Positions 19,305 through 29,841 of a stretch of DNA of 64,000 bases are shown here, piece after piece. This DNA comes from Pseudomonas fluorescens (GTDB lineage: Bacteria > Pseudomonadota > Gammaproteobacteria > Pseudomonadales > Pseudomonadaceae). The stretch lies in NCBI RefSeq assembly GCF_902497875.1, contig NZ_CABVHY010000002.1:62001-126000 (forward strand). The letters are read 5' to 3'. A program made the translations under genes and the position numbers. The notes beneath the pieces were generated by a model. The model saw nothing but the letters and a program-made list of their open reading frames with translations. It was not told where the DNA came from and ran no database searches. The number at the start of each line of letters is the position of its first letter. Position 1 is the stretch's first letter.

Positions 19305-19938
19305 CCCCTTTGGCCAGGTCGTCCAGCTTGATTTGTAAGCCACCAACCGCCGCCTCATCGGACAACGCAGCCTTGGCCTTTTGATACGCAGCATAGGCTT
19401 CGTCGGTACGACCCAACTGGACCAGCAGGTCACCCTTAAGCTCTTCACGAGTGGCCAGGAATGCCTTGTCGGTATCGCCTTCGAGCAGTTTCAGGGCTTC
19501 GTCGGTCTTGTTCTGTGCTGCCAGCACCTGAGCCAGGCGCTGACGGGCGACTTCACCCAGGGTCGGGTTGGCCGGTTTGTCGGCCACGGCCTTGAGTTCC
19601 TTCACCGCGTCATCCAGCTTGCCGGTTTCGACCGCGACTTTCGCCACGAACAGGCTGCCGTACTGGGCGTAGGCGCTGCCGCCAAACTCGTTGTTCAACT
19701 TGCCGGCCAGGTCCGCAACGCGGGCGGGATCAGGCTTGCCGTCTGGGGTCAGGGTGGTTTCCAGCAATTGCTGATAGAGCATCGAGGCGCCTTGCGCCTG
19801 GTTGTTCTGATACTTCTGAAAAGCCTGCCAGCCGAACACGATGACCAGCGCCAACAGGCCGCCAGTGAGCAGAGGTTTGCCGTTACGCGTCCACCAGTCC
19901 TTCAAATCCGCCAGTTGTTCATCTTCGCTACTCGACAC
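19297..19938 (-). CDS. yfgM: YfgM family protein, ancillary SecYEG translocon subunit
   Basis: A 213-residue, single-pass inner membrane protein: a short cytosolic N terminus, a membrane segment at about residues 24-42 (LLTGGLLALVIVFGWQAF), then a periplasmic TPR-like helical domain. In E. coli YfgM binds SecYEG with PpiD and helps hand proteins to periplasmic chaperones. It is translationally coupled to bamB and sits between hisS and bamB, the conserved order. Confidence 0.92.
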   Translation of the reverse strand: MSSSEDEQLADLKDWWTRNGKPLLTGGLLALVIVFGWQAFQKYQNNQAQGASMLYQQLLETTLTPDGKPDPARVADLAGKLNNEFGGSAYAQYGSLFVAKVAVETGKLDDAVKELKAVADKPANPTLGEVARQRLAQVLAAQNKTDEALKLLEGDTDKAFLATREELKGDLLVQLGRTDEAYAAYQKAKAALSDEAAVGGLQIKLDDLAKGDA

Positions 19939-19978
19939 CCCAATACTCCTTATTCGCTAAATCGGCTGTTTGACAGCT

Positions 19979-21268
19979 TCAACCCTGCACGACGCAGGTG
20001 GCCAGGTGTGCAGCAAGCGCATCCCAGGCAATGCTTTGTTGTTCGCCCTGGCCACGCAGTGGCTTGAAACCTACCACCTGACGGGACAATTCGTCGTCAC
20101 CGAGAATCAGTGCATACAGCGCACCGCTCTTGTCGGCTTTCTTGAACTGGCTTTTGAAGCTGCCGGCGCCGGCATTGATCTGCAGGCGCAGGTTCGGCAA
20201 TTGATCGCGTACCCGCTCGCTCAAGGTCAGGGCCGCAAGTTCGGCGGCTTCACCGAAGGCGCACAGGTAGACATCGACCTGACGGGAGATTTCTTCCGGG
20301 ATCTTTTCCAGGGTTTCCAGCAGCAGTACCAGACGCTCGATACCCATGGCGAAACCTACGCCCGGGGTCGGCTTGCCGCCCATCTGCTCGACCAGGCCGT
20401 CGTAACGGCCACCGGCACAGACCGTGCCCTGGGCGCCCAGTTGATCGGTGACCCATTCGAAGACGGTCTTGCTGTAGTAATCCAGCCCGCGCACCAGCTT
20501 CGGGTTGATCACATATGGAATACCGGCAGCATCCAGGCGAGCCTTGAGGCCCTCGAAGTGCACGCGGGATTCTTCGTCCAGGTAATCGGCCATTTTCGGC
20601 GCGTCTGCCAGCACGGCTTGAGTCTCGGCGTTCTTGGTATCGAGCACACGCAACGGGTTGGTTTTCAACCGGCGCTGGCTGTCTTCATCCAGTTGATCCA
20701 GGCGAGCCGAGAGGTACTCCACCAGCGCTTCGCGATAACGACCGCGGGACTCGCTGGTGCCCAGGCTGTTGAGCTCGAGCTTGACCGCCTCACGGATGCC
20801 CAGCTCGCCCCACAGGCGCCAGGTCAACACGATCAGCTCGGCATCGATGTCCGGACCGTCGAGGTTGAAGACTTCGCAACCGATCTGGTGGAACTGGCGA
20901 TAACGGCCTTTCTGCGGACGCTCGTGACGGAACATCGGGCCGATGTACCAGAGTTTCTGCACCTGGCCACCGCCGGTGATGCCGTGCTCGAGCACTGCGC
21001 GCACGCAGGCCGCGGTGCCCTCGGGGCGCAGCGTCAGGGAATCACCGTTGCGGTCGGCGAAGGTGTACATCTCTTTTTCGACGATGTCGGTCACTTCACC
21101 GATGGAGCGCTTGAACAGCTCAGTGAATTCAACGATCGGCATCCGGATCTGCTTGTAACCGTAGTTATCCAGCAGACGCGAGACGGTACCTTCGAAATGA
21201 CGCCACAGGGGAGTCTGCTCGGGCAGGATGTCGTTCATGCCACGAATGGCTTGCAAAGACTTACTCAC
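19979..21268 (-). CDS. hisS: Histidine-tRNA ligase
   Basis: Class II aminoacyl-tRNA synthetase of 429 residues starting [16 protein letters not shown]. Motif 2 ([13 protein letters not shown]), the histidine-A motifs ([15 protein letters not shown]), motif 3 ([13 protein letters not shown]) and a C-terminal anticodon-binding domain are all visible. It lies 37 bp after ispG in one operon. Confidence 0.97.
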   Translation of the reverse strand: MSKSLQAIRGMNDILPEQTPLWRHFEGTVSRLLDNYGYKQIRMPIVEFTELFKRSIGEVTDIVEKEMYTFADRNGDSLTLRPEGTAACVRAVLEHGITGGGQVQKLWYIGPMFRHERPQKGRYRQFHQIGCEVFNLDGPDIDAELIVLTWRLWGELGIREAVKLELNSLGTSESRGRYREALVEYLSARLDQLDEDSQRRLKTNPLRVLDTKNAETQAVLADAPKMADYLDEESRVHFEGLKARLDAAGIPYVINPKLVRGLDYYSKTVFEWVTDQLGAQGTVCAGGRYDGLVEQMGGKPTPGVGFAMGIERLVLLLETLEKIPEEISRQVDVYLCAFGEAAELAALTLSERVRDQLPNLRLQINAGAGSFKSQFKKADKSGALYALILGDDELSRQVVGFKPLRGQGEQQSIAWDALAAHLATCVVQG

Positions 21269-21305
21269 TTAAAATCCTTAAATTCGTTCGGCTCTTTAGT
21301 CAGGC

Positions 21306-22415
21306 TCAGCCGCGCGCGATAAGCGCTGCGTCGGCTTCGACCTTTTCGGCCGCTTTCTGGCGGATCAGCCGTTCCAGCTCATCCACCAGATTGTCATTCG
21401 TCAATTTCTGCGCCGGTTTACCGTCGATATAAATCAGGTTCGGTGTACCACCGGTCAGGCCGATATGCGCCTCTTTGGCTTCACCCGGACCGTTCACCAC
21501 GCAACCGATCACCGCGACATCCAGCGGCACCAGCAGATCTTCAAGGCGCACTTCCAGTTCATTCATGGTTTTCACCACATCGAAGTTCTGCCGCGAACAG
21601 CTTGGGCAGGCGATGAAGTTGATACCACGGGACCGCAGGTGCAGGGATTTGAGAATGTCGTAGCCGACCTTCACTTCCTCGACCGGGTCGGCCGCCAGCG
21701 AGATGCGGATAGTATCGCCAATCCCGTCGGCCAGCAGCATACCGAGGCCCACGGCAGATTTCACCGTGCCTGAACGCAAACCACCGGCTTCGGTGATGCC
21801 CAGGTGCAGCGGTTGCACGATTTCCTTGGCCAGCAGGCGATAGGCTTCGACGGCCATGAACACATCGGAGGCCTTTACGCTGACCTTGAAGTCCTTGAAA
21901 TTCAGGTGCTCAAGGTGTTCGACGTGACGCAGTGCAGACTCCACCAACGCGGCCGGGGTCGGCTCGCCGTATTTCTTCTGCAGGTCTTTTTCCAGGGAAC
22001 CGGCGTTGACCCCGATACGGATCGGGATCCCGCGATCGCGCGCGGCATCGACCACGGCCCGCACCCGATCTTCACGACCGATGTTGCCCGGGTTGATCCG
22101 CAGGCAGTCGACACCCAGTTCGGCCACGCGCAGAGCGATCCGGTAGTCGAAGTGGATATCGGCAACCAACGGCACCTTGACCAGTTGCTTGATCCGGCCA
22201 AAGGCTTCGGCGGCGTCCATATCGGGCACCGAAATGCGCACGATATCGACACCGGCGGCTTCCAGGCGGTTGATCTGGGCGACGGTGGCCGCGACATCAT
22301 TGGTGTCGCTGTTGGTCATGCTCTGCACCGCGATCGGCGCATCGCCGCCCACCGGTACCGAGCCGACCCAGATCTTGCGGGACTCGCGACGTTTGATTGG
22401 AGATTCGCCGTGCAT
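21306..22415 (-). CDS. ispG: 4-hydroxy-3-methylbut-2-en-1-yl diphosphate synthase
   Basis: Fe-S enzyme of the MEP isoprenoid pathway, which converts MEcPP to HMBPP. 369 residues: TIM barrel with VQSMTNSDT, then the C-terminal [4Fe-4S] domain with [11 protein letters not shown] (two Cys), [11 protein letters not shown] (third Cys) and its conserved Glu. It starts 3 bp after rodZ ends. An Fe-S enzyme a few genes from the isc cluster is consistent with its cofactor need. Confidence 0.97.
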   Translation of the reverse strand: MHGESPIKRRESRKIWVGSVPVGGDAPIAVQSMTNSDTNDVAATVAQINRLEAAGVDIVRISVPDMDAAEAFGRIKQLVKVPLVADIHFDYRIALRVAELGVDCLRINPGNIGREDRVRAVVDAARDRGIPIRIGVNAGSLEKDLQKKYGEPTPAALVESALRHVEHLEHLNFKDFKVSVKASDVFMAVEAYRLLAKEIVQPLHLGITEAGGLRSGTVKSAVGLGMLLADGIGDTIRISLAADPVEEVKVGYDILKSLHLRSRGINFIACPSCSRQNFDVVKTMNELEVRLEDLLVPLDVAVIGCVVNGPGEAKEAHIGLTGGTPNLIYIDGKPAQKLTNDNLVDELERLIRQKAAEKVEADAALIARG

Positions 22416-22418
22416 GAC

Positions 22419-23423
22419 TTATTGACCTAACTTCAGGCGAGCGGTTTCGCCACTGGTGAACGGAGCGAGATTGACCGGCTGCCCGTTGTAGCTGATCTGC
22501 ACGCCACGGGCATAACCCAGGCGTACCGAAAGGGGTGGCTTGCCGCTGAGTTCGAGATTTTCGCCCTTGCGCTTGAGACCACTCAACAGCACTTTGCCGG
22601 TGCCATCGGTGACCTGCGCCCAGCAATCAGCAACGAACTGCAGACGCACCTGGCCGGCACCGGCGACGGGTGCAGCTGCTGCCGGTGCAGTCTGTGCAAC
22701 CGGCGCGGGCGCAACAGCCGCCGCAACCACCGGTGCTGCCGGGGCGGCAGGTGCCACAGGTGCTGCAACGACGGGAGCCGGAGCGGTTGGCGCTCCGGCT
22801 GGAGTCTCCACCGTTGTTTCAGCCGAATTGGCCTGCACGTCGGCGGGTGACTGGCCGGGCAGCGCGAGACTGGTCTGGCCTTCGGTCTGAGCTTCGACAA
22901 CGGCCTGGTCTTCCGGCTCGTCGATCGGGTGGATCTGCGTGGTGCCATCGGCGCCTTCGACTTCGACGTGCTCCTGATTGAGGCCGACCAGCTCCTTGGG
23001 ACGCAGCGAGGTCTGATCCTGCCACCAGATAAAGCCGCCGCCGATCACCGCAATCAGCAACAGCAGGCTGACAATACGCAAGATGGTGTGGGAAACCCGT
23101 ACCGGCTCTTCGATGCGCCCCAGGCTGTGCACGGCGCTGCCCTGGGAGTCGGTACCGGTGTAGTGGTCGAAATTCTGCACCAACGCGGTCTGGTCCATGC
23201 CGAGCAATTTGGCATAAGCACGAATGTAGCCGCGGGCAAAGGTGTGCCCTGGCAGCTTGTCGAAAGCACCGGTCTCAAGGTTGCTCAATGAAGCCACGGT
23301 GAGATTGAGCTTCAAAGCCACTTCCGCCAGCGACCAGCCATTGCTTTCGCGGGCCTGACGCAAGGTCTCACCGGGGTTTACGCGAGTCGCTGCTACAACT
23401 TCGGGATGCGCCGCTTTCATCAT
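22419..23423 (-). CDS. rodZ: RodZ-like cell-shape protein with cytosolic HTH and periplasmic DUF4115 domain
   Basis: 334 residues. N-terminal HTH (LRQARESNGWSLAEVALKLN, residues about 20-80), one membrane segment near residues 113-131 (HTILRIVSLLLLIAVIGGGF), a long Ala/Pro/Val-rich linker (about 200-260), and a C-terminal beta-rich domain (FVADCWAQVTDGTGKVLLSG). RodZ anchors MreB filaments to the membrane. Two adjacent ATGs (23423 and 23420) are possible starts; both overlap the pilW stop. The gene lies between pilW and ispG as in relatives. Confidence 0.9.
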   Translation of the reverse strand: MMKAAHPEVVAATRVNPGETLRQARESNGWSLAEVALKLNLTVASLSNLETGAFDKLPGHTFARGYIRAYAKLLGMDQTALVQNFDHYTGTDSQGSAVHSLGRIEEPVRVSHTILRIVSLLLLIAVIGGGFIWWQDQTSLRPKELVGLNQEHVEVEGADGTTQIHPIDEPEDQAVVEAQTEGQTSLALPGQSPADVQANSAETTVETPAGAPTAPAPVVAAPVAPAAPAAPVVAAAVAPAPVAQTAPAAAAPVAGAGQVRLQFVADCWAQVTDGTGKVLLSGLKRKGENLELSGKPPLSVRLGYARGVQISYNGQPVNLAPFTSGETARLKLGQ

Positions 23424-24178
23424 TGCTCCGACAGGTATTGCTGATATTCCGGCGTACCGGGATAGAGTCGTTTTAATTGCAGGCCTGCACTTGCGGCCTT
23501 GTCGCGATCTTCGAAGACTTTGGCCAGCCGAACGCCGAGCAATAGACTACGTGCATTTTGCTCGGTCAGCTGGCTAAAACGGTCGTAATAGTCGCGTGCG
23601 GGCACATAATGCCTGTCTTCGAAGGACAACTCAGCCATTTCCAGCAGCGCGCGAGGTTGTTGACGGTTCAGGCGCAGGGCTTTTTCCAGCTGCTTGCGGG
23701 CCAATTCACGCTGGCCGAGCTTCGAGGCGGTCATGCCCAGGTTCTCGAAAACCCGCGAACGCTCAGGATAAAGGCTATCGGCGGCGGCCTGTTCAAAGCG
23801 CTCGTAGGCGTCTTTGTAACTTTTTTCTTCGAAGAGAAAACTGCCGTAGTTATTCAGGATACGCGCATCACCGGGTCGTGCGGACAACGCTTTGCGAAAG
23901 TGCTGGTCGGCGAGCTCCGGCTCCATCTCGGCCTGAAACACCAGCGCCAGTGCCGCATTGGCATCCGGGTCCGAATCATCCAGGTCGAGGGCTTTCTTGA
24001 GCGGGACTTTCGCCCGTTCGGTCATGCCCTGCTGCAGATAGCCCAACCCCAATTGCACGTACGCCCCACGCGCCTCGTCCCGGCCCTTGCTCGTCTTCAG
24101 CGGATTGAAATCACCCGACAGAACACAGCCAGTCAACAGACTGGCGAATAGCACGAGCAGCGCGACGCGCAAGGTCAT
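23420..24178 (-). CDS. pilW: Type IV pilus biogenesis/stability lipoprotein PilW (PilF)
   Basis: 252 residues: a lipoprotein signal with lipobox LLTGC (Cys at 18), then about six TPR repeats. It is the pilotin-type protein that helps the PilQ secretin assemble in the outer membrane. It overlaps rodZ by 4 bp and follows rlmN by 12 bp, the conserved order. Confidence 0.92.
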   Translation of the reverse strand: MTLRVALLVLFASLLTGCVLSGDFNPLKTSKGRDEARGAYVQLGLGYLQQGMTERAKVPLKKALDLDDSDPDANAALALVFQAEMEPELADQHFRKALSARPGDARILNNYGSFLFEEKSYKDAYERFEQAAADSLYPERSRVFENLGMTASKLGQRELARKQLEKALRLNRQQPRALLEMAELSFEDRHYVPARDYYDRFSQLTEQNARSLLLGVRLAKVFEDRDKAASAGLQLKRLYPGTPEYQQYLSEQ

Positions 24179-24190
24179 GGAGATCCTCTC

Positions 24191-25339
24191 TCAGGTACGA
24201 TTCGCAGCGCTTTGCGGCATATCGGACTCGGCGCTCAACTCACGCACGGCGATATAACGTTCGCTGCGACGGGTGCGATCCAGCACCTGCCCTACCAATT
24301 GGCCACACGCGGCATCAATGTCTTCACCGCGGGTGGTGCGTACGGTGACATTAAAGCCTGCATGGTGAAGCTGATCCTGGAAACGGCGAATCGCGTTGTT
24401 GCTCGGGCGCTCGTAACCGGAATGGGGAAACGGGTTGAACGGGATCAGGTTGATCTTGCACGGGACGTTCTTGAGCAACTCGATCATTTCCACCGCGTGC
24501 TCGACCTTGTCATTGATGTCTTTGAGCAAGGTGTACTCGATGGTCAGTACACGCTTCTCGCCCAGGGTCGCCATGTAGCGCTGGCACGACTCGAGGAGCA
24601 TCTTAAGCGGATATTTCTTGTTGATCGGCACCAATTGGTTACGCAATGCGTCATTCGGTGCGTGCAGCGACAACGCCAGGGAAACGTCAATGTGCTTGGC
24701 CAGCTCATCGATCATCGGCACCACGCCAGAGGTGGACAGCGTCACCCGTCGCTTGGAGATGCCATAGCCCAGGTCATCCATCATCAGATGCATGGCGGCC
24801 ACGACGTTGTCGAAGTTCAGCAGCGGCTCACCCATGCCCATCATCACCACGTTGGTGATGGCACGGTCGGCGGTCGCCGGGATGCTGCCAAACGATTTGT
24901 TGGCAATCCACACCTGGCCGATGACTTCGGCGGCGGTGAGGTTGCTATTGAAGCCTTGCTTGCCGGTGGAGCAGAAACTGCAATCCAGGGCACAGCCTGC
25001 CTGGGACGAAACGCACAACGTGCCACGTTTGCCCTGGGGAATGTAAACGGTCTCGACGCAGCTGCCGGACGCCACGCGCACCACCCATTTACGGGTGCCG
25101 TCGGTGGAAATATCCTCGCTGACGACTTCCGGACCACGAATTTCAGCAACGACCTTGAGCTTTTCGCGCAAGGCCTTGCTGACGTTCGTCATGGCGTCGA
25201 AATCATCGACGCCAAGGTGGTGAATCCACTTCATTACCTGACCGGCACGGAAGCGCTTCTCCCCGATCGAGTCGAAGAATTTTTCCATTTCCAGCTGAGT
25301 CAGACCCAACAGGTTAGTTTTGCCAGTCGATGTAGTCAT
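24191..25339 (-). CDS. rlmN: Dual-specificity 23S rRNA/tRNA adenine-C2 methyltransferase RlmN
   Basis: Radical-SAM enzyme that methylates C2 of A2503 in 23S rRNA and A37 in some tRNAs. 382 residues: the [4Fe-4S] cluster motif CALDCSFC has C116, C120 and C123, and [12 protein letters not shown] follows. The C-terminal methyl-acceptor cysteine region reads DIDAACGQL. It starts 23 bp after ndk ends. Confidence 0.96.
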   Translation of the reverse strand: MTTSTGKTNLLGLTQLEMEKFFDSIGEKRFRAGQVMKWIHHLGVDDFDAMTNVSKALREKLKVVAEIRGPEVVSEDISTDGTRKWVVRVASGSCVETVYIPQGKRGTLCVSSQAGCALDCSFCSTGKQGFNSNLTAAEVIGQVWIANKSFGSIPATADRAITNVVMMGMGEPLLNFDNVVAAMHLMMDDLGYGISKRRVTLSTSGVVPMIDELAKHIDVSLALSLHAPNDALRNQLVPINKKYPLKMLLESCQRYMATLGEKRVLTIEYTLLKDINDKVEHAVEMIELLKNVPCKINLIPFNPFPHSGYERPSNNAIRRFQDQLHHAGFNVTVRTTRGEDIDAACGQLVGQVLDRTRRSERYIAVRELSAESDMPQSAANRT

Positions 25340-25362
25340 GGATTCATCCTCACTCAGCGGCC

Positions 25363-25794
25363 TTAGGCCTTTTGAGCGACTGCTTCAACAGCAGGGAAAA
25401 AGAAAGCGATTTCACGTGCAGCAGCAGCTTCCGAGTCGGAACCGTGTACAGCGTTGGCGTCGATGGACTCAGCGAAGTCAGCACGGATGGTGCCGGCAGC
25501 AGCTTCTTTAGGGTTGGTAGCGCCCATCAGCTCGCGGTTCTTGGCGATAGCGTCTTCGCCTTCCAGGACCTGAACAACAACCGGGCCGGAGATCATGAAG
25601 GCTACCAGGTCACCGAAGAAACCACGGGCGCTGTGCTCAGCGTAGAAGCCTTCTGCTTCTTCTTTGGTCAGTTGCTTCTGCTCGGAAGCAACAACTTTCA
25701 GGCCTGCTGCTTCAAAACGGGCAACGATCTGGTCAGCAACGCCTTTTGCAACGGCGTCAGGCTTGATGATGGAGAAAGTACGTTGAACAGCCAT
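25363..25794 (-). CDS. ndk: Nucleoside diphosphate kinase
   Basis: Transfers gamma-phosphate between nucleoside tri- and diphosphates. 143 residues with the phosphohistidine H117 in NAVHGSDS and KPDAV near the N terminus. It lies between iscX and rlmN. Confidence 0.97.
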   Translation of the reverse strand: MAVQRTFSIIKPDAVAKGVADQIVARFEAAGLKVVASEQKQLTKEEAEGFYAEHSARGFFGDLVAFMISGPVVVQVLEGEDAIAKNRELMGATNPKEAAAGTIRADFAESIDANAVHGSDSEAAAAREIAFFFPAVEAVAQKA

Positions 25795-25830
25795 GATGTA
25801 ACTCCAGAAACGGTAATTTGTGAAAAATTA

Positions 25831-25853
25831 AACCCGCGAATTATACGCGGGTT
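25831..25853 (-). terminator. Terminator of the isc cluster with a promoter -10 box in its loop
   Basis: A perfect 8-bp stem AACCCGCG/CGCGGGTT closes on a 7-base loop and is followed by TAATTTTT on the minus strand. The loop reads TATAATT. Confidence 0.6.
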
Positions 25854-25868
25854 CTTTGGTATTGCCTA
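25840..25868 (-). promoter_or_regulatory. Candidate ndk promoter
   Basis: Minus strand: TAGGCA (25868-25863), a 17-bp spacer, and a perfect TATAAT (25845-25840), 46 bp before ndk. The -10 lies in the loop of the terminator hairpin. Confidence 0.5.
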
Positions 25869-25898
25869 ACTGCTTACGGGTCGCGACCTCTGCCCTCT

Positions 25899-26001
25899 GT
25901 AGGAGCTGGCAAAGGCTGCGATCCTTTGATCCTGGTCTTGCGCTTGAGATTCAAGTGGCATTGGAAAAGATCGCAGCCTCGCTTCGCTCGTCAGCTCCTA
26001 C
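25899..26001. repeat. REP doublet, GTAGGAGC family, copy 4
   Basis: GTAGGAGCTGGCAAAGGC and a diverged inverted copy. The right-end CTAC holds the TAG stop codon of iscX. Confidence 0.8.
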
Positions 26002-26198
26002 TCTGCTTCTTCGATCCAGGCAGTCTGAATGGCCTCGAGAACTTTCTCGCCGCCACGCTTGGGATCATCACTGAAATCCGGCAATTCCAGAACCCAGCGA
26101 TGCAAATCGACGAAGTTGACCGACAACGGATCCACATCCGGCTTGCTTTCAGCCAGTTGGATCGCGATTTCCAGCACATCAACCCATTTAAGACTCAT
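25998..26198 (-). CDS. iscX: Fe-S cluster assembly protein IscX
   Basis: A 66-residue acidic protein (MSLKWVDVLEIAIQLAE...) of the IscX/YfhJ family, which binds IscS and iron and modulates cluster assembly. It is the last gene of the isc cluster, 14 bp after fdx. Its TAG stop is inside a REP element. Confidence 0.93.
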   Translation of the reverse strand: MSLKWVDVLEIAIQLAESKPDVDPLSVNFVDLHRWVLELPDFSDDPKRGGEKVLEAIQTAWIEEAE

Positions 26199-26212
26199 GA
26201 CGGTTCCTTGAA

Positions 26213-26554
26213 TCAGTGCGGCGCTTCGGCCGCATGGTTGAGCGAGTATTTCGGAATTTCGATGGTCAGGTCTTCAGTCCCGACGACCGCCTGGCAGGTC
26301 AGGCGCGACTGCGCTTCCAGACCCCAGGCCCGATCAAGATAGTCCTCTTCCAGCTCATCGGCCTCATTCAGCGAGTCAAAACCTTCGCGAATGATGCAGT
26401 GACAGGTGGTGCAGGCACAGACACCGCCGCAGGCGCTCTCCAGCTCGATATGGTTGTCATGGGCCACTTCGAGAATGGATTTACCCGTCTCGGCCTCTAC
26501 AACCATACCGTCCGGGCAATGCTCGGCGTGTGGCAGAAAAATGATCTGCGGCAT
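26213..26554 (-). CDS. fdx: ISC system [2Fe-2S] ferredoxin
   Basis: 113 residues. Cluster ligands C42, C48 and C51 (CGGVCACTTC) and C87 are in place. It supplies electrons for cluster assembly on IscU. The ATG (MPQIIFLPHAEHC) starts 3 bp past the hscA stop. Confidence 0.95.
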   Translation of the reverse strand: MPQIIFLPHAEHCPDGMVVEAETGKSILEVAHDNHIELESACGGVCACTTCHCIIREGFDSLNEADELEEDYLDRAWGLEAQSRLTCQAVVGTEDLTIEIPKYSLNHAAEAPH

Positions 26555-26557
26555 CAA

Positions 26558-28420
26558 TTATTCCTCAATTTCATTCAGGTTGCGCCCCGCCAGAGCAGCT
26601 TTCACCGTCGAGTCCAGGCGGCGGGCCGCAAAGGCATCGGTCACTTGCGACAGACGCTTGGTCTGCTGCTCGATGGCATAACCATCGGTGCCGCGCATCA
26701 ATTCACTCAATTCTTTCATCTGCAGCTCGATGACCATGCGCTCTTCGGCATCGAGCAGGCGTTCGCCGTCGACATCAAGGGCGCCCTGCACCGCTTCGAT
26801 CAAGCGCTGGGCATCGACCTGCTGTTCACGCAGCACGCGGGCAACCTTGTCGTCGTTGGCGTGCTGGAAGGAATCCTTGAGCATCTTGGCGATTTCGCCG
26901 TCGGTCAGACCGTAAGACGGCTTGACCTGAATGCTGGCCTCCACGCCCGAACCCAATTCGCGGGCCGCGACACTGAGCAGACCGTCGGCATCGACCTGGA
27001 AGGTCACGCGGATCTTCGCCGCACCGGCCACCATCGCCGGAATCCCGCGTAATTCGAAGCGCGCCAGGGAGCGGCAGTCGCTGATCAGCTCGCGCTCGCC
27101 CTGCAACACATGGATCGCCATGGCCGACTGGCCATCTTTGTAAGTAGTGAAGTCCTGGGCGCGGGCAACGGGGATGGTGGTATTGCGCGGAATCACCTTC
27201 TCCATCAGGCCGCCCATGGTTTCCAGCCCGAGGGACAACGGAATCACGTCGAGCAGCAACAGTTCGTCGCCATCACGCTTGTTGCCGGCCAGGGTATCGG
27301 CCTGGATCGCAGCACCAATGGCCACCACTTGATCCGGATCGATTTCAGTCAGCGGTTCGCGACCAAAGGCTTGCGCGACAGCTTCGCGAACGCGAGGCAC
27401 GCGAGTCGAGCCGCCGACCATGACCACCGCGTGCACTTCTTCCAGCTCGATACCGGAATCGCGCACAGCGCGGCGGCAGGCTTTCAGACTGCGGGCGACC
27501 ATCGGCTCGATCAGCGCATTGAAGGCTTCACGGGTCAATTGGGCCTTCCAGTCGCCATAAGCGACTTCAACCGCCGCGGCATTGGTCAGGGCTTCCTTGG
27601 CCGCACAAGCGGTTTGCAGCAGATTGCGTTGCGCACCCGGATCGAGGTCAGCCGACAGACCGGCGCTCTCGATGATCCAGCCGGCGATCGCGTGGTCGAA
27701 GTCATCGCCGCCCAGGGCGCTGTCGCCGCCGGTGGCCAGGACTTCAAACACACCGCCGGTCAGGCGCAGAATCGAAATATCGAAGGTACCGCCACCCAGG
27801 TCATAAATGGCCACCAGGCCTTCGGCGTGCTGATCCAGACCGTAAGCGACAGCGGCGGCGGTCGGCTCATTGAGCAAGCGCAGCACGTTCAGGCCGGCCA
27901 GTTTGGCCGCATCCTTGGTGGCTTGACGCTGAGCATCGTCGAAATAGGCCGGAACGGTGATCACCGCCCCCACCAGTTCGCCACCCAAGGCCTCTTCAGC
28001 GCGCTGACGCAGCACCTTGAGGATATCGGCGGAGACCTCGACCGGGCTTTTCGGGCCCTGGATCGTATCGATGAACGGCATGTGCGACTCGCCGTCGACG
28101 AAGCGGTACGGCAATTGTTCACCAAGCTGCTTGACGTCGGACAGACCACGACCCATCAAGCGTTTGACCGACAACACGGTATTGAGCGGGTCGCTTGCAG
28201 CGGCCAGCCTGGCCGACATGCCGACTTCAATGCGATCAGCGTGATAGCGCACCGCGGACGGCAGAATGACCTGCCCGTCAGCGTCGGCCAGAGGCTCGGA
28301 AAGACCACTGCGCAATGCAGCGACCAGCGAATTGGTAGTGCCCAAGTCGATCCCGACAGCCAGGCGACGCTGGTGCGGTTGAGGACTTTGGCCGGGTTCG
28401 GCGATCTGCAGTAGGGCCAT
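26558..28420 (-). CDS. hscA: Fe-S protein assembly chaperone HscA (Hsp70 class)
   Basis: 620 residues. The Hsp70 ATPase domain has [28 protein letters not shown] and [14 protein letters not shown]; the substrate-binding domain follows from about residue 390 and a helical lid closes the protein. HscA releases clusters from IscU by binding its LPPVK motif, which is present in the IscU here. Confidence 0.96.
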   Translation of the reverse strand: MALLQIAEPGQSPQPHQRRLAVGIDLGTTNSLVAALRSGLSEPLADADGQVILPSAVRYHADRIEVGMSARLAAASDPLNTVLSVKRLMGRGLSDVKQLGEQLPYRFVDGESHMPFIDTIQGPKSPVEVSADILKVLRQRAEEALGGELVGAVITVPAYFDDAQRQATKDAAKLAGLNVLRLLNEPTAAAVAYGLDQHAEGLVAIYDLGGGTFDISILRLTGGVFEVLATGGDSALGGDDFDHAIAGWIIESAGLSADLDPGAQRNLLQTACAAKEALTNAAAVEVAYGDWKAQLTREAFNALIEPMVARSLKACRRAVRDSGIELEEVHAVVMVGGSTRVPRVREAVAQAFGREPLTEIDPDQVVAIGAAIQADTLAGNKRDGDELLLLDVIPLSLGLETMGGLMEKVIPRNTTIPVARAQDFTTYKDGQSAMAIHVLQGERELISDCRSLARFELRGIPAMVAGAAKIRVTFQVDADGLLSVAARELGSGVEASIQVKPSYGLTDGEIAKMLKDSFQHANDDKVARVLREQQVDAQRLIEAVQGALDVDGERLLDAEERMVIELQMKELSELMRGTDGYAIEQQTKRLSQVTDAFAARRLDSTVKAALAGRNLNEIEE

Positions 28421-28471
28421 CGTTATCAGGACTTATCTGTATATCAGGCGTGCGACCGAGGCGGCACTGGG

Positions 28472-28993
28472 TTAATCGTCGAGGCGCTCTTCTAACTGGC
28501 GCACTTCGTAGGTGAGCTTGTCGAGGAACTGCATGCGTCGCATCAGGCGTTCGGCCTGCTCACGTTGCGCTGCATCATCCCAACAGGCTGCGAAGCTTTC
28601 GTTCAGTTCATCCTGAGCGACCTTCAGGCGGCGCTTGAACACGGCAATGCCGGCCAGGTCGGCGCTGTCTTGCAGGTCTTCGAGCTCTTCACGCAACTCC
28701 ATCTGCTGCAGAAGAAACGCCGGATCATGCACCGTGACCTCCAGCGGCAGCTCATGACCGCCCAGGGCGAGCAAATAACGCGCGCGCTTTGGGGGACTTT
28801 TGAGCGTCTGGTAGGCCTCGTTGAGGCTCGCGGATTGCTCTAGCGCCAGCCGCTGCTCGCGCTCGGAAGCGTCTGCAAAGCGGTCCGGATGAACGCCGCG
28901 CGCCAACTCACGGTAGCGCGTGGCCAACTGCTCGAGATCCAGACGGAAACTCGGCCGCAGTTCAAATAAAGCGAAATGACAAGGAGTACCCAC
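28472..28993 (-). CDS. hscB: Fe-S assembly co-chaperone HscB (J domain)
   Basis: 173 residues when started at the GTG at 28993 ([12 protein letters not shown]), which matches the family length; a GAGG ribosome site is 6 bases upstream. An ATG further upstream would lie inside iscA. The J domain shows HPD at residues 35-37 and a C-terminal three-helix bundle binds IscU. It partners HscA. Confidence 0.93.
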   Translation of the reverse strand: MGTPCHFALFELRPSFRLDLEQLATRYRELARGVHPDRFADASEREQRLALEQSASLNEAYQTLKSPPKRARYLLALGGHELPLEVTVHDPAFLLQQMELREELEDLQDSADLAGIAVFKRRLKVAQDELNESFAACWDDAAQREQAERLMRRMQFLDKLTYEVRQLEERLDD

Positions 28994-29001
28994 AAGCAGC
29001 C

Positions 29002-29325
29002 TCAGATGTTGAAGCTTTCGCCGCAGCCACATTCACCGCGCACGTTGGGGTTGTTGAACTTGAAGCCTTCGTTCAACCCTTCCTTGACGAAATCGAGTTC
29101 GGTGCCGTCCAGGTAAGCCAGGCTTTTCGGGTCGATAATCACTTTCTCGCCGTGACTTTCGAACACCTGATCGTCTGCAACCACCTCGTCGACAAACTCC
29201 AGCACGTAGGCAAGACCGGAACAGCCTGTGGTGCGAACACCCAGACGAATCCCTTCACCTTTGCCGCGCCCATTGAGGGAGCGTCGCACGTGTTGAGCAG
29301 CCGCTTCTGTCATGCTGATAGCCAT
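29002..29325 (-). CDS. iscA: Fe-S cluster carrier IscA
   Basis: 107 residues of the A-type carrier family with the three conserved cysteines C35 (TTGCSGLAY), C99 and C101 (ECGCGESF). It receives clusters from IscU and passes them to apo-proteins. Start [13 protein letters not shown]. Confidence 0.95.
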   Translation of the reverse strand: MAISMTEAAAQHVRRSLNGRGKGEGIRLGVRTTGCSGLAYVLEFVDEVVADDQVFESHGEKVIIDPKSLAYLDGTELDFVKEGLNEGFKFNNPNVRGECGCGESFNI

Positions 29326-29359
29326 CGGTGACTCCTTACTCGTCGCCAAATCTTGAAAG

Positions 29360-29746
29360 TCAGCTCAAGCCTTTCTTCTGCTTGTAATCGCGAACGGCCG
29401 CCTTGATAGCGTCTTCAGCGAGTACCGAGCAGTGAATTTTTACTGGCGGCAGGGCCAGTTCTTCAGCCAGCTGAGTGTTCTTGATGGTCTCTGCTTCATC
29501 CAGAGTCTTGCCTTTCATCCACTCGGTCGCCAGGGAGCTGGAGGCGATAGCCGAACCGCAACCATAGGTCTTGAACTTGGCGTCTTCGATGATGCCTTGC
29601 TCGTTGACCTTGATTTGCAGGCGCATAACGTCGCCGCAAGCCGGAGCGCCGACCATGCCGGTGCCGACATCAGGATCTTCCGCGTCCATCTTGCCGACGT
29701 TGCGCGGGTTCTCGTAGTGGTCGATGACCTTTTCGCTGTAAGCCAT
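29360..29746 (-). CDS. iscU: Fe-S cluster scaffold IscU
   Basis: 128 residues with cluster ligands C37, C63 and C106, Asp39 and the HscA-recognition motif LPPVK at 99-103. Start [16 protein letters not shown]. It follows iscS after a 95-bp gap with a hairpin. Confidence 0.97.
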   Translation of the reverse strand: MAYSEKVIDHYENPRNVGKMDAEDPDVGTGMVGAPACGDVMRLQIKVNEQGIIEDAKFKTYGCGSAIASSSLATEWMKGKTLDEAETIKNTQLAEELALPPVKIHCSVLAEDAIKAAVRDYKQKKGLS

Positions 29747-29780
29747 GTTCTTATTCCTCACTCATCAGTTAGTCGCTCTT

Positions 29781-29824
29781 CGGGCTCTACCAAGTCGCTG
29801 TGTTCGGCAGCTTCACAGAGCCCG
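29781..29824 (-). other. Hairpin in the iscS-iscU gap
   Basis: CGGGCTCT and its perfect complement AGAGCCCG enclose a 28-base loop with a short inner AAG/CTT pair. Differential decay of isc mRNA is known in other bacteria, so this could set a processing point. Nothing in the sequence proves it. Confidence 0.4.
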
Positions 29825-29841
29825 TTTACGGCAACTTAAAT

